Positions 1 to 8,974 are shown, counted from the stretch's first letter. The stretch: 64,000 nt of DNA from Ensifer adhaerens (GCF_000697965.2 NZ_CP015880.1:1922001-1986000), one strand, 5' to 3'. Program-made: numbers and translations. Notes: generated by a model not told the origin, from the sequence alone.

Positions 1-644
1 CCGCCAGGCGTCTCGCCCGCGCAGCGCAATGGTTATCTCGGCGGTGGCGTCCGGTTCCTTGAGCGACTTCATCGCCAGGCGCCCCTTGGCCGTTGATCAT
101 AACCGGCGTCCAGTCCGCGCTCGCCTCGTATCCCGCCCTCGCCTGCAGTTCGGCGAGCACCTCGGCATATGGCCGTTCGTTCATTGTTGCCGGGACCTGC
201 TCGTGCCCGCCGCTTGCTTGGTCCGCGCTGATCGCGAAGAGCATGTTGTCGCGCGCGGGATCCTCGACGTGCCAGGCGGCCTCGAACGTCGTCTGCCAGC
301 TTATCACCGGTTTGACGAAGGTCTGCATCGGGGGCGGCGGGCCACCAAGGCAGCCGGTATGTAAAGCAGCAGCATGTCGAAAATGCGCGCCAGAAAACGG
401 GGCCATGGCCGGGCAAGCGGATATCCGGGCACTGGCGGCGGCACGTCGGCGGACGGTCCGGGTCCTGGCGTCGCGCGGCGGAGGCCGCTTTGATTTAGGC
501 CATGTCGCAGGCCGGGATCCGCTCCCCGTGTCCCTGCCGCCAAACCAGCAGGTGAAAGCTCGTCCCGCGCGATCATCACCAGCAAAATGTTGTCGCTCAC
601 GGGCCCGTGTCGCTCGACCCGATCACATAGTGCCACGCTGCCAT
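1..644 (-). pseudogene. Decayed GYF_2/RDD-type membrane protein gene (partial at left edge)
   Basis: Read on the minus strand, an ATG at 644 preceded by a GGGGGCGA ribosome site begins MAAWHYVIGSSDTGP, which looks like the start of a GYF_2 domain. A stop follows at once, but the next frame continues VSDNILLVMIARDELSP and a third gives LVWRQGHGE, all in GYF_2 order. Further on, RPWPRFLARIFDMLLLYIPA resembles the first segment of an RDD membrane domain. It breaks off near 330. A stretch beginning MQTFVKPVISWQTTFE and ending (after another frame change near 90-105) in MKSLKEPDATAEITIALRG runs off the left edge. At least three frame changes and an in-frame stop make this a pseudogene. That all pieces belonged to one gene is inference. 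Confidence 0.6.
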
Positions 645-930
645 TTCGCCCCCAAAGGCGCGTCCAAAAAAGCTCGGAACGCACCCGAACGCTGGGTTGC
701 GCACAAGCCCGCCGCAACTGTCGCGATCAGGCATTCCACAACTGGGACAAGCCGTGAACATTTGCAAGCATTGCTTGCCGGAATCCGCATGACAGAACTT
801 GGAAATTTCCGTTTAAGCGCTACACTTTAGAAGAGAGTGCTGGACCGCACCGGCAACGATCGTCCAAGGCGTTTCCGCCTGACGCTTGACGCCGTGTGGG
901 CCAGGCTCAGCCATTCTGAGGATCGCCGAC

Positions 931-1230
931 ATGAAACACGCTTTTGCCGCCCTCTCCGTCGTGCTGCTGCTCAGTGGCTGCACGGCGACCACCGGCCCCG
1001 ACATCAGCTACGGTTACTCGCCGAACATGCAACCGATTCCTGGCAGCATCACCTATGGCGGGCAACCGCGCACCAAGCTGAAGAAGGCACCCGTCGGCAG
1101 CATCGTCCCGCACCAGTTCATCGATTCCTACGGCCGCAAGGTCTACGAGACCTATATCATCGAGCCTGACCGTTCGTTGCGCCTCACCAGTCGCCGTTGG
1201 GCGCCGGACTTCCTCGGCTTCGACGACTGA
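931..1230 (+). CDS. Small lipoprotein, unknown function
   Basis: 99-residue protein with a lipoprotein signal: MKHAFAALSVVLLLSGC gives a lipobox LSGC with the acylated Cys at residue 17. The mature part is basic and aromatic (GYSPNMQPIPGS, YGRKVYETYIIEP) with no domain I recognise. The ATG at 931 was chosen over an upstream ATG at 886 because the hydrophobic signal starts directly there. It stands alone, convergent with the LysR gene that follows. It is probably anchored in the inner leaflet of the outer membrane; the function is unknown. Confidence 0.75.
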   Translation: MKHAFAALSVVLLLSGCTATTGPDISYGYSPNMQPIPGSITYGGQPRTKLKKAPVGSIVPHQFIDSYGRKVYETYIIEPDRSLRLTSRRWAPDFLGFDD

Positions 1231-1248
1231 ACGAGATCACCTCACAGA

Positions 1249-2142
1249 TCAGGCATCGCCGCTGAACTGCGCGTGCACCCAATCGCGAAGCACGCGGGTC
1301 GCTGGCCGGTCCGCCATGCGCGGACTGTAGACCAGGTCGTATCGGTCGCTTTCCAGCGTCAGGTCGAACGGCTGGACGAGAATGCCGGAGGCAAGCTCCT
1401 CGGCGACCAGCGTGAGGCTCAAGAGGGCAATTCCCTGCCCGGCGATGGCCGACTGCACGGCATGGATCTCGTCGGTAAAGGAAAGCCCCGCGCCGGCCTC
1501 GACATCGGTGGCGCCAGCCCGTTCCAGCCATTGCCGCCAGACCGGCGCGCGCGCATCGTGGCGGCGCAGCGTGCCCCAATCGTAGTGGATGAGCGTCGCG
1601 TGCTTGAGGTCCGCGGCACTGGCCGGCGCCAGTCGCGGCACGCAAACCGGGGCGAAACGATCGGCGAACAGCGGTTCGGTGACGAGGCCCGGATAATCAC
1701 CGCCGCCAAGGCGGATCGCAGCATCCGCATCCACCTCCAGATCGACCATCCGGTGGGAGGCGTCCAGCCTCAGCGTCCACTCGGGATAGGCTTCGCGGAA
1801 GGAACCGGCAAGCGGCGCCAGGCGCTTGGCGACGAAGGCGACGGTGGACGTCAACCGCGCCACCTTGCTCGCCTCCTGCCGGCGCATGTCGGCGATCGCC
1901 TGCTCGAAACGGTCGAGGCCATCACGCAGCACCGGAAAGAGCACCTGTCCCGCAGTGGTCAGCCGGACCTGCCGCGTCCCTCGTTCGAAGAGCTTGGTCT
2001 CCAGCATCTCCTCCAGCTGGCGGATCTGGTGGCTGACGGCAGTGGCCGAGACGTTCAGTTCCTCGGCCGCCAGCTTGAAGCTCATCCGCCGGGCGGCCGC
2101 TTCAAAGACCCTGAGTGCGCCGAGCGGCGGCAACTTCCTCAT
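1249..2142 (-). CDS. LysR-family transcriptional regulator (GcvA-like)
   Basis: 297 residues from the ATG at 2142 (MRKLPPLGALRVFEAAAR). The N-terminal winged helix-turn-helix is intact: FKLAAEELNVSATAVSHQIR with LFERGTRQVRLTTAG. The rest is a type-2 periplasmic-binding-like co-inducer domain. The start motif PPLGALRVFEAAAR is typical of the GcvA/AmpR-like branch. It is divergent from the RidA-OYE pair across about 140 bp, so control of that pair is the natural inference. An upstream in-frame ATG at 2190 would add 16 residues without family support. Confidence 0.88.
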   Translation of the reverse strand: MRKLPPLGALRVFEAAARRMSFKLAAEELNVSATAVSHQIRQLEEMLETKLFERGTRQVRLTTAGQVLFPVLRDGLDRFEQAIADMRRQEASKVARLTSTVAFVAKRLAPLAGSFREAYPEWTLRLDASHRMVDLEVDADAAIRLGGGDYPGLVTEPLFADRFAPVCVPRLAPASAADLKHATLIHYDWGTLRRHDARAPVWRQWLERAGATDVEAGAGLSFTDEIHAVQSAIAGQGIALLSLTLVAEELASGILVQPFDLTLESDRYDLVYSPRMADRPATRVLRDWVHAQFSGDA

Positions 2143-2284
2143 GATTTCCTCAATGGATGAACTCAGCTCATCTGTCGGCTGAGAAATCACTCTTTGTCAG
2201 CCGCCGAATGGCCCAGCATATTGAGATCAACAGTGAAGGCAACAGCGCCAAGCTGAGAAAATCTAAAGCATGAAAGGACATCTT

Positions 2285-2677
2285 ATGTCTCTCGAACAGG
2301 TCGTCACCCAGCCGGATCCCTACGCGCCCTTCCTGCTTTCCCAGGCGATCAAGGCCAATGGCTTCGTCTTCGTCTCCGGTCAGGCGGCAATCGGCGACGA
2401 CGGCAAGCTCGTCGGCGTCGGTGACTTCGACCGCCAGGCCGAACAGGCGTTCCGCAATCTCGAGCGGGCGCTCAAGGCGGCGGACTCTGGGTTAGACAAG
2501 ATCGTCAAGGTCACGATCTTCCTGCGCTCCATGGAGAATTTCGCCAAGATCATCGAGCTGCGCCGCACGTGGTTTTCCGCCCCCTATCCCGCCGACAGCA
2601 TCATCGAGGTCTCCTCGCTCTATTCGCCAGACGCGCTGATCGAGATCGAAGCGATCGCGCTCGATGGAGGCAAGTGA
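2285..2677 (+). CDS. RidA/YjgF/YER057c/UK114-family protein
   Basis: 130 residues. Family hallmarks are QAIKANGFVFVSGQ near the N-terminus, a long central helix with FRNLERALKAADSGLDKIVKVTIFL, and the C-terminal IEIEAIAL strand. RidA proteins hydrolyse reactive enamine/imine intermediates; divergent members act within dedicated catabolic operons. The start is ATG 2285, because AAAGGA sits 6 nt upstream inside the alternative longer start at 2270. The conserved Arg of canonical RidA lies near LRRTWFSAPYPADS, but I cannot confirm activity. The stop TGA is 1 nt before the next ATG, so it is probably co-translated with the oxidoreductase. Confidence 0.85.
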   Translation: MSLEQVVTQPDPYAPFLLSQAIKANGFVFVSGQAAIGDDGKLVGVGDFDRQAEQAFRNLERALKAADSGLDKIVKVTIFLRSMENFAKIIELRRTWFSAPYPADSIIEVSSLYSPDALIEIEAIALDGGK

Positions 2678-2678
2678 C

Positions 2679-3791
2679 ATGAACGCACCGTTTGGCATCG
2701 CGTCCCCCGCCTTCACCGGCACCCGTCTCAAGGGGCTTGATTTCGCCAATCGCCTGTCCGTGGCGCCGATGACCCGCATCAGCGCCACGGCGGCCGGCGC
2801 GCCCGGCGAGCGCATGCAGCACTATTACCAGCGCTTCGCCCGCGGCGGCTTCAGCCTGATCACGACCGAGGGCATCTACACCGACAAGGCCTATTCCCAA
2901 ACCTACAAGGACCAGCCGGGCCTGACCGATCGGGAACAGGCTCTCGCCTGGCGACCGATCGTCGAGGCCGTTCATGCGGAAGGCGGGCGCATCTTCGCGC
3001 AGCTCATGCATGGCGGCGCGCTGGCGCAGGGTAACCCGCACAGGCCCGAGACGGTAGGCCCCTCCGCCGTCCGGCCGAAGGGCAGCCAGTTGACCGGTTA
3101 TCACGGCGACGGCCCCTATGCCCTGCCGCGCGAGATCAGCGATGCCGAAATCGCCGAGGCGATCGAAGGCTTCGCCTGTGCCGCCCGGCTTGCAATCGAG
3201 GTTGCCGGTTTCGACGGCATCGAGATCCACGGCGCCAACGGCTATCTGCTCGATCAGTTCTTCACGGACTTTTCGAACCGGCGGGCGGATCGCTGGGGTG
3301 GAGATATCGTTGAGCGGCTCGGCCTGTCACTCGAAGTGCTGAAGGCAGTGCGCGTGGCGATCGGCCCCGACGTCCCGTTGGGGCTGCGGCTCTCCCAGAG
3401 TAAGGTCAACGACTTCAGGCACAAATGGGCAGAACGCGAACAAGGTGCAGCCCGCGTGTTCGAGGCGCTCGCCGAAAGCCCGGCAGACTTCGTGCACGTG
3501 ACCGAGTTCGAAGCCTGGAAGCCGGCCTTCGAGGGCGGCGACGCCTCGCTCGTTTCCCTCGCCCGCCGCCACGCGCCGCGCCTGTTCATCATCGCCAACG
3601 GCAGCCTGCACGATCTTGACCGCGCCGAGGAGGTGATGGAAGCCGGTGCCGACATGATCGCGCTTGGCCGCGGCGCGCTCGTCAATCCCGACTGGCCACA
3701 GCTCACCGCGAAACGCACCGCTCTGCGTCCGTTCGACCTGCCGTTCCTTGCGCCGATCAGCGATATCAAGGACAGCGAACTGGCTCTCTGA
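2679..3791 (+). CDS. NADH:flavin oxidoreductase, Old Yellow Enzyme family
   Basis: 370-residue FMN-dependent TIM barrel. Visible family features are FANRLSVAPMTRISA at the first strand, AQLMHGGALAQ, the catalytic/substrate-binding segment EIHGANGYLLDQFFTDFSNRR and a phosphate-binding end MIALGRGALVNPDWP. It probably reduces activated C=C bonds using NAD(P)H in the cytoplasm. The ATG at 2679 has GGAGG 9 nt upstream, inside the end of ridA. With RidA and the divergent LysR it forms a small catabolic or detoxification unit whose substrate cannot be read from sequence. Confidence 0.9.
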   Translation: MNAPFGIASPAFTGTRLKGLDFANRLSVAPMTRISATAAGAPGERMQHYYQRFARGGFSLITTEGIYTDKAYSQTYKDQPGLTDREQALAWRPIVEAVHAEGGRIFAQLMHGGALAQGNPHRPETVGPSAVRPKGSQLTGYHGDGPYALPREISDAEIAEAIEGFACAARLAIEVAGFDGIEIHGANGYLLDQFFTDFSNRRADRWGGDIVERLGLSLEVLKAVRVAIGPDVPLGLRLSQSKVNDFRHKWAEREQGAARVFEALAESPADFVHVTEFEAWKPAFEGGDASLVSLARRHAPRLFIIANGSLHDLDRAEEVMEAGADMIALGRGALVNPDWPQLTAKRTALRPFDLPFLAPISDIKDSELAL

Positions 3792-3801
3792 ATGCAGAGA
3801 A

Positions 3802-3831
3802 ACGGGCGCGCCCCGCAGGAGGCGCGCCCGT
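3802..3831. terminator. Inverted repeat between converging genes
   Basis: ACGGGCGCGCC (3802-3812) pairs perfectly with GGCGCGCCCGT (3821-3831) across an 8-nt loop. It sits just after the OYE stop and before the converging metallo-hydrolase stop, so it could end transcription from both sides. There is no T-run, so the termination role is inferred from position. Confidence 0.55.
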
Positions 3832-3863
3832 CAACTGTCCTAGTGATTGCCGGCTCCAGGCGG

Positions 3864-4829
3864 TCACCCCGCCGCCACGAAGCGATAGGCCGCCCCGTTG
3901 CGCTCCGCCCGCCCGATCCCCGGATAGGCCCAATGATAGCCAAGCAGCGCCAGCCGCTCCGACGCGGCCCGGTCGATCAGGGCCTTGCGGTTCTTCAAGG
4001 CCAGCTCCGCATCCGTGTCGAAGCCGAAATGCCAGTCGGGGTGCTCAAAGAAGACGATGTTGCTGGTGACCGCATCGCCCGTGATCACCAAGCCCTCATG
4101 TCCGGCGCCGTCACCGCCGGAAAGCTGAAGCGAGATATGACCGGGTGTGTGGCCCCGCGTGTCGAGCACCTGCATGCCGCTGACGATTTCGTCGCCGGGC
4201 TTCACCAGGGTCAGCCGGTCCTTGACCGCAAAGAGATCGCGCTGCGCACCCTTGGCAAAGCCATGAAGCACCTGCGGCATGGTCTTTTCGAAGTTGGGAT
4301 CGGTCCAGAACCGCCATTCCCCCTCCGAAACGAAGTACTGCGCATTCGGAAAGGCGAGCGTGCCGTCGGCGCCAACGGTGCCGCCCGCATGGTCAGGATG
4401 GGCATGCGTCAGCACCACCTTCGTCACCGCACTCGGGTCGATGCCGGCCGCAAGCAGATTGGCGTGAAGCTTGCCGGCGCTCTCCTGGAAACGTGTGCCC
4501 GAGCCGTCGTCGACCACGATCAGATCGTCGCCAGTGCGAATGACCGGAATATTGGTGTGAAACGGCGCCTTTTCGGGAGTGCCGCCAAGCCGGCGCATGA
4601 TCTCCGGCCGCTCTTCCGCCGTTGCATCCGGCAGCACGATGCTGACCGGCAGCATGATGAAGCCGTCGCTGACGACGGAAATATCGAAGCCGCCATGCCG
4701 GAAACGTTTGATATCTGCGGCATAGGCACCTTTCGGCAGCAGGGCGGAGGCTGCAAGCGCACTGGTGCCTGCAAGGAATTCACGACGGCCGGGGCCGGAG
4801 ACGTCGGTGGGATTGTGGGAAGAGGTCAT
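3864..4829 (-). CDS. Tat-exported metallo-beta-lactamase-fold hydrolase
   Basis: 321 residues from the ATG at 4829. The N-terminus carries a twin-arginine signal (GRREFLAG followed by a hydrophobic Ala-rich stretch ending GAYAAD). The MBL metal site is clear: THAHPDHAGG (HxHxDH). Later ligands are GHTPGHISLQ and TGDAVTSN. It is probably a periplasmic di-zinc hydrolase, with AHL lactonase-like and alkylsulfatase-like members known in this fold; substrate unknown. It follows the haloperoxidase-like hydrolase in the same direction with a 74-bp gap containing a hairpin. The upstream ATG at 4904 would bury the Tat signal, so it was rejected. Confidence 0.86.
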   Translation of the reverse strand: MTSSHNPTDVSGPGRREFLAGTSALAASALLPKGAYAADIKRFRHGGFDISVVSDGFIMLPVSIVLPDATAEERPEIMRRLGGTPEKAPFHTNIPVIRTGDDLIVVDDGSGTRFQESAGKLHANLLAAGIDPSAVTKVVLTHAHPDHAGGTVGADGTLAFPNAQYFVSEGEWRFWTDPNFEKTMPQVLHGFAKGAQRDLFAVKDRLTLVKPGDEIVSGMQVLDTRGHTPGHISLQLSGGDGAGHEGLVITGDAVTSNIVFFEHPDWHFGFDTDAELALKNRKALIDRAASERLALLGYHWAYPGIGRAERNGAAYRFVAAG

Positions 4830-4865
4830 GGCTCTGATCCTTGGCTGAAGCGTTTGACATAGGGT

Positions 4866-4894
4866 GCCGGCGCCACCTGTGAGGTGGCACCGGC
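4866..4894. terminator. Intercistronic hairpin
   Basis: GCCGGCGCCACCT (4866-4878) and AGGTGGCACCGGC (4882-4894) pair at 12 of 13 positions around a 3-nt loop. It lies between the two Tat-exported hydrolase genes, both on the minus strand. It could attenuate or stabilise the transcript; without a T-run full termination is uncertain. Confidence 0.45.
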
Positions 4895-4903
4895 GAACAA
4901 CCA

Positions 4904-5920
4904 TCAGGCCTTGGCGAAGGCGAGCAGGTCGGCGTTGAGCTGGTCCTTGTGGGTGTCGGTGATGCCGTGCGGTGCGCCGGCATAGACCTTGAGCTCCGCA
5001 TGCGGCACCAGCGTCTTCGAGGCCCGTGCAGCCGCATCGATCGGCACGATCTGGTCGTCGTCGCCATGGATGATCAGCGTCGGCACGTCGAACTTCTTCA
5101 GGTCCTCGGTAAAGTCGGTCTGCGAGAAGGCGACGATCGAGTCATAGGTGTTCTTGTGTCCCCCCATCATGCCCTGCAGCCAGAAGCTGTCGATCATGCC
5201 CTGAGAGGCGACCGCGCCCGGGCGGTTGAAGCCGAAGAACGGACCGGACGCGATGTCGCGGTAGAGCTTCGAGCGATCCTTCAGGCTTGCCGCCTGCAGG
5301 CCATCGAAGACTTCCTTCGGCAGGCCGCCGGGGTTCTTGTCGGTCTTGACCATCAGCGGCGGCACGGCCGAGATCAAACCGGCCCTGGCGATCCGGCTGG
5401 TGCCGTGGCGGCCGATATAGCGGCTGATCTCACCGCCGCCAGTCGAAAACCCGGCAAGGAAGATCCCCTTCAGATCGAGCGCGTTGATCAGATCCGCGAG
5501 GTCGTCGGCATAGTGGTCCATGTCGTTGCCGTCCCAGGGCTGCGACGAGCGGCCGTGGCCGCGGCGGTCATGGGTGACGACGCGGAAGCCGTTGGCGGCA
5601 AGGTGGAAGGCCTGCGCTTCCCAGCTGTCTGACGACAGCGGCCAGCCGTGGCTGAGCACGACGACCGGGCCATCCTTCGGACCCCAGTCCTTGTAATAGA
5701 TCTCGACGCCATCGCGGGTGATGATGCGGCTGCCCATGGTGTTTGCTCCCTTAGTGCCGGACGCGCCGGCGGTTGTTGCGGTGTTGGATGCGGCCTTGGC
5801 CGGCGTGTTCATGGCATTGACCGCGGCTACCGTCGCGGCAGCGCCAAAGGCGGCCGAGAGAACCGTGCGGCGGGAGATGCCGTTGGAAACGCTTGCGGAA
5901 ACTGCTTTTGCCTGTGTCAT
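4904..5920 (-). CDS. Tat-exported alpha/beta hydrolase (non-haem haloperoxidase-like)
   Basis: 338 residues from ATG 5920, preceded by GAGGTGAGGA. The twin-arginine signal [19 protein letters not shown] is followed by an Ala/Thr/Gly linker, then the hydrolase begins at [18 protein letters not shown]. The catalytic triad is visible: Ser in GFSTGGGE, Asp in [10 protein letters not shown] and His in [22 protein letters not shown] and the triad spacing match cofactor-free haloperoxidases/perhydrolases. Those are usually cytoplasmic, so the Tat signal suggests a periplasmic version. It is divergent from the GlxA regulator and upstream of the MBL hydrolase, which suggests joint control. Confidence 0.87.
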   Translation of the reverse strand: MTQAKAVSASVSNGISRRTVLSAAFGAAATVAAVNAMNTPAKAASNTATTAGASGTKGANTMGSRIITRDGVEIYYKDWGPKDGPVVVLSHGWPLSSDSWEAQAFHLAANGFRVVTHDRRGHGRSSQPWDGNDMDHYADDLADLINALDLKGIFLAGFSTGGGEISRYIGRHGTSRIARAGLISAVPPLMVKTDKNPGGLPKEVFDGLQAASLKDRSKLYRDIASGPFFGFNRPGAVASQGMIDSFWLQGMMGGHKNTYDSIVAFSQTDFTEDLKKFDVPTLIIHGDDDQIVPIDAAARASKTLVPHAELKVYAGAPHGITDTHKDQLNADLLAFAKA

Positions 5921-6027
5921 TGTCCTCACCTCTTTGATCTCTGTTGCTCGGGCTTCCATTCGGCGGAAGCGATGGTTGAATTGATAAATCGGTGGGCCTA
6001 ACCTCTCGACCGGCAAAGCTGACAACG

Positions 6028-7068
6028 ATGGGGGCAGAAGTGACAAAACGACCCGAAAACGAGCCGGCGGAGATCGGCATCGTCGTCTATCCCCGCGCCC
6101 TGATGTCGGCGATCCATGGGCTGACCGACATGTTCCAGGTGGCGAGCATGCAGTCGGTGGAGCAAAGCGGCAGAGACGCGCCGCAAATCCGCATCAGCCA
6201 CTGGAAACTTCAGGAAGATGGCTCGGTGTCGAAATCGCGCGACACCCACGAAGGCCCCTCCTCGGGCCTTGTGGCCCTGATCCTGCCGCCGACGCTCTCC
6301 GATCTGCCGGTCGGCGATCGCATCGGTGCCCTGCCCGCCTTCGTGCGCGAACAGCATCAACGCGGCGCGACGATCTGCTCCGTCTGCGGCGGCGCCTATC
6401 TGCTGGCAGAGTCCGGCCTCGCCACCGGTCGCACCATCACCACCCATTGGTCGCATCAGGACCTGATCTCCAACCGCTACAGCGACATCCGCGTCGACAC
6501 CGACAGGCTGCTGATCGACGAAGGCGACATCATCACCGCCGGCGGCATGATGGCCTGGATCGACCTCGGCCTGAAACTCGTCGACCGGTTCCTCGGAACC
6601 GACGTCATGCTGGCAACCGCACGCTACATGATCATCGACCCCGGCGCGCGCGAGCAGAGCTATTACAGCGTCTTCGCCCCGAAGCTCGATCACGGCGACA
6701 CGATCATCCTGAAGATCCAGCACTGGCTGCACGGCGCCAACACCAAGGGCGTGACGCTGCAGATGATGGCCGACCGCGCCGGTCTCGGCGACCGCACCTT
6801 CCTGCGCCGTTTCCAGAAGGCGACCGGCTTCAACCCGACCGAATATTGCCAGCGGCTACGGATCGCCAAATCCCGCGATCTGCTGGAGCGCTCACATCTC
6901 TCGATCGAGCAGGTTGCCTGGCAAAGCGGCTATGACGACACCAACGCCTATCGCAAGATCTTCCGCAAGATCCTGGGTCTCTCACCGAAGGAGTATCGCC
7001 TTCGCTTCTCGGTTTCGGAGAGCGTCCGCACTTTGGGCGCTCCGGCAAATCCGATACCGGCCGTGTGA
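6028..7068 (+). CDS. GlxA-type transcriptional regulator (DJ-1/PfpI-like + AraC)
   Basis: 346 residues. The N-terminal DJ-1/PfpI-like domain ([18 protein letters not shown], and [16 protein letters not shown] at the nucleophile elbow) is followed by an AraC/XylS DNA-binding domain. The latter has two helix-turn-helices: [20 protein letters not shown] and [19 protein letters not shown], ending [11 protein letters not shown]. The start at ATG 6028 is likely; an earlier in-frame start at 5992 is possible and no strong ribosome site distinguishes them. It is divergent from the exported hydrolase pair, its most likely target. Confidence 0.88.
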   Translation: MGAEVTKRPENEPAEIGIVVYPRALMSAIHGLTDMFQVASMQSVEQSGRDAPQIRISHWKLQEDGSVSKSRDTHEGPSSGLVALILPPTLSDLPVGDRIGALPAFVREQHQRGATICSVCGGAYLLAESGLATGRTITTHWSHQDLISNRYSDIRVDTDRLLIDEGDIITAGGMMAWIDLGLKLVDRFLGTDVMLATARYMIIDPGAREQSYYSVFAPKLDHGDTIILKIQHWLHGANTKGVTLQMMADRAGLGDRTFLRRFQKATGFNPTEYCQRLRIAKSRDLLERSHLSIEQVAWQSGYDDTNAYRKIFRKILGLSPKEYRLRFSVSESVRTLGAPANPIPAV

Positions 7069-7106
7069 TCATCGACGGGCGAAACCCTTTAGAGCACCAA
7101 ACGCAA

Positions 7107-7142
7107 AAAGCGCCGCGCACCCTTTCGGGTGCGCGGCGCTTT
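7107..7142 (+). terminator. Rho-independent terminator
   Basis: A 16-bp perfect stem (AAAGCGCCGCGCACCC, 7107-7122, with its complement 7127-7142) around a TTTC loop. A-tracts on one side and T-tracts on the other make it usable from both strands. It ends the GlxA gene and lies against the phage module end. Confidence 0.85.
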
Positions 7143-7175
7143 GATTAAAAGACGTAGGTCAAGCAGCCCTGAGCG

Positions 7176-7550
7176 CTAGGCTCTTCCGGCAATCACGAAC
7201 ACGATCCGCCGGATCGCTTCGGCAAAACTGACACCGAGAGCCATCGCAGCAATTCCCGTCACTCCTAGTGCGCCAATACCCATGAGCTTCCACCGCCTGA
7301 CGTCATCGGTCACCGGCTTCATATCGGAGATTTCGGCACCGATAGCGGAAGCCGACGCTTCCAGTTCGTTGACCCGCTCAGCGAGTTCATCCATGCGCCG
7401 GTGAACGCTGGCTTGACTGGCGGCAGATTTATCCTCCGCCCGCCTCGCGCCATCCTCGATCCGATGAATGGACTCCTGCAGGCCGCGCATGCCGGCAACC
7501 AGTTCTCCCAACTGGCGATGAACAACGATATCGATTTCAGCCAGCGACAT
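7176..7550 (-). CDS. DUF1515-like phage-associated membrane protein
   Basis: 124 residues from ATG 7550 (GGGAGG 6 nt upstream). The N-terminal half is an amphipathic/coiled-coil region (LGELVAGMRGLQESIHRIED, then MDELAERVNELEASASAIG). A C-terminal transmembrane helix follows (LMGIGALGVTGIAAMALGV) and a short basic tail. This matches small rhizobial proteins annotated DUF1515 near phage lysis genes. It overlaps the spanin-like lipoprotein gene by 14 nt and is last in the minus-strand late operon. The role is unknown; lysis regulation is a guess. Confidence 0.7.
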   Translation of the reverse strand: MSLAEIDIVVHRQLGELVAGMRGLQESIHRIEDGARRAEDKSAASQASVHRRMDELAERVNELEASASAIGAEISDMKPVTDDVRRWKLMGIGALGVTGIAAMALGVSFAEAIRRIVFVIAGRA

Positions 7551-7794
7551 GATGGCCTCCCCCGTGCTTCGCGCATTCGGCCTTCGTCCAGATATCCGCG
7601 GCACAAAGGCCGACGACCGTGCGATCGATCCGGCGCTGATCCGCTGGCGATGCTCCGCGCGCGCCGACAAGATCAGTTCCGACCACGGCGCGCAGCCCGG
7701 GAGCACTGGCCGGACGCGAAGTCCCACACCCTGCCAGCATCAAGGCAGGAATCGTAATCAAGGCGCTTCCCACGAGCGCGGCTATGAGCGTCAT
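7537..7794 (-). CDS. Rz1-like outer-membrane spanin lipoprotein (embedded)
   Basis: 85 residues from ATG 7794. The signal MTLIAALVGSALITIPALML ends in a lipobox LAGC, giving a mature lipoprotein. Its first 122 bases lie inside the neighbouring minus-strand gene in another reading frame. That is the classic Rz/Rz1 layout in phage lysis cassettes. The mature region is longer and less Pro-rich than lambda Rz1 (ADQRRIDRTVVGLCAADIW), so the assignment rests on topology and context. Confidence 0.55.
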   Translation of the reverse strand: MTLIAALVGSALITIPALMLAGCGTSRPASAPGLRAVVGTDLVGARGASPADQRRIDRTVVGLCAADIWTKAECAKHGGGHHVAG

Positions 7795-7918
7795 TGTTCT
7801 GCCTTTCGATGGCATTGGCGTAGGATCGTGCGCCGTCTGCGCGGATTTCATGAATGAGCCAGACGAGACCCGAGACGATGAGGCCGGCGATGAGAAGCTT
7901 CGGCCAGGCAAACATCAT
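7673..7918 (-). CDS. Rz-like inner-membrane spanin
   Basis: 81 residues from ATG 7918, which overlaps the preceding stop (ATGA). It has one N-terminal membrane segment (FAWPKLLIAGLIVSGLVWLI), then a hydrophilic periplasmic tail with two Cys near the end (YDSCLDAG, ASGQC). A lipoprotein gene starts out of frame within it, and the endolysin and holin-like genes are directly upstream, so an i-spanin role is likely. No sequence match to lambda Rz is claimed. Confidence 0.55.
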   Translation of the reverse strand: MMFAWPKLLIAGLIVSGLVWLIHEIRADGARSYANAIERQNNDAHSRARGKRLDYDSCLDAGRVWDFASGQCSRAARRGRN

Positions 7919-8118
7919 TTCGCCCAACCAAGGCGTCGCGCCAGCACGTACCAGCACTCCGAGAGAATGCCCGCACCAAGGCCGATACCCACCTCCATCA
8001 GCATCTGCACGTCGGGATCATCGGCAAGCACCAGCCCCGCCTCCGGCGCCAGCAGCCCTTTAGCCACGAGCAGCCCCGCGCCGTAGCGCAGCAGGATACG
8101 GATGACGACAGCACTCAT
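7915..8118 (-). CDS. Holin-like small membrane protein
   Basis: 67 residues from ATG 8118 (an in-frame GTG lies at 8127). Two hydrophobic segments, IRILLRYGAGLLVAKGLLAP and MEVGIGLGAGILSECWYVLA, are separated by an acidic loop ADDPDVQ; the C-terminus is basic (RRLGWAK). It sits between the endolysin (ATGA overlap) and the spanin-like pair (ATGA overlap). A pore-forming holin is the expected member of such a set. The similarity is by size, topology and order only. Confidence 0.6.
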   Translation of the reverse strand: MSAVVIRILLRYGAGLLVAKGLLAPEAGLVLADDPDVQMLMEVGIGLGAGILSECWYVLARRLGWAK

Positions 8119-8948
8119 TTCGTCCACCGCGCAAGAAACCCGGCAACCGCCTCAATGAGACGGCGCAGGCGATTGAATTTGGCCCCGTGCGAAGCGTTGA
8201 CGCTTTCCATGTCGGGCGCCCTTTCGACCGAGCCTGGCCGCAGCACGACAACAACGGAGGGATCGGCCGAAGCGCTCTCGCGACCATATCCGGCCGCACG
8301 CAGCGCCGCCTCGAAGGCGCGGCCGTAGGCCTCGATCTTCGGCCCGTTCTGCCTGATATCGCCGTTGATAATCGCGCGTGAGGCGGCATAACGATAGCCG
8401 GTCGCCGCCGCCGAACGGCTATCGTCCGTGTCGAAATCAGTCAGTCGCTTGCCCGTGAAAAGCCCGTGCACCATGCCGTCGAAAAGAATGCGAATGGCCG
8501 TCGCCGGATCACAGGCACGATCCGGCATCTCCACCAGACCAAACTTGCCATAGTTCGCGCGACCGGTAATTTGCGCCAGCCCTCGCCCGCGAAAGACCCA
8601 CCCGTCGTCGTCTTCGACATTGCCAAGCCGCCCGCCATAGACCCGGTTCGCAAGCTTGCGCGGATTGCCCGCGTAGGGTTCCGCGCTAGCAAGCGTCGGA
8701 AATCGCGCCGGCCATACTTGCATGAGCCGCCTTGCCGAGTAGTTCAGATTCTCCTCGACCGGCCGCATTGTGCCGCCGGTTTCGTGATGGACCTCGGCGA
8801 GAATTGCGGCCAGATGGCAGAGGCCTACCGCACGCCGGCGCCCCTCCAGGACGACCGCGTCCAGGCTTTCAAACTGCTTTGCAGAATAGGACTTGAATAC
8901 ACCCGACGCGGGATCGCGCAGGGCCGCGTAAAACGCTGCTCTGTTCAT
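8115..8948 (-). CDS. GH19 chitinase-like phage endolysin
   Basis: 277 residues from ATG 8948 with AAAAGGTG upstream. The middle region is a lysozyme-like GH19 fold: LAAILAEVHHETGGTMRPVE contains the catalytic Glu, and FRGRGLAQITGRANYGKFG is the family signature. The C-terminal about 60 residues (after VVVVLRPGS) end in LRRLIEAVAGFLARWTK. It probably cleaves peptidoglycan during phage release. There is no signal peptide, consistent with holin-dependent access. It is followed with 4-nt overlap by the holin-like gene. Confidence 0.87.
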   Translation of the reverse strand: MNRAAFYAALRDPASGVFKSYSAKQFESLDAVVLEGRRRAVGLCHLAAILAEVHHETGGTMRPVEENLNYSARRLMQVWPARFPTLASAEPYAGNPRKLANRVYGGRLGNVEDDDGWVFRGRGLAQITGRANYGKFGLVEMPDRACDPATAIRILFDGMVHGLFTGKRLTDFDTDDSRSAAATGYRYAASRAIINGDIRQNGPKIEAYGRAFEAALRAAGYGRESASADPSVVVVLRPGSVERAPDMESVNASHGAKFNRLRRLIEAVAGFLARWTK

Positions 8949-8974
8949 GGATTCACCTTTTGGAGATTTTCCGG

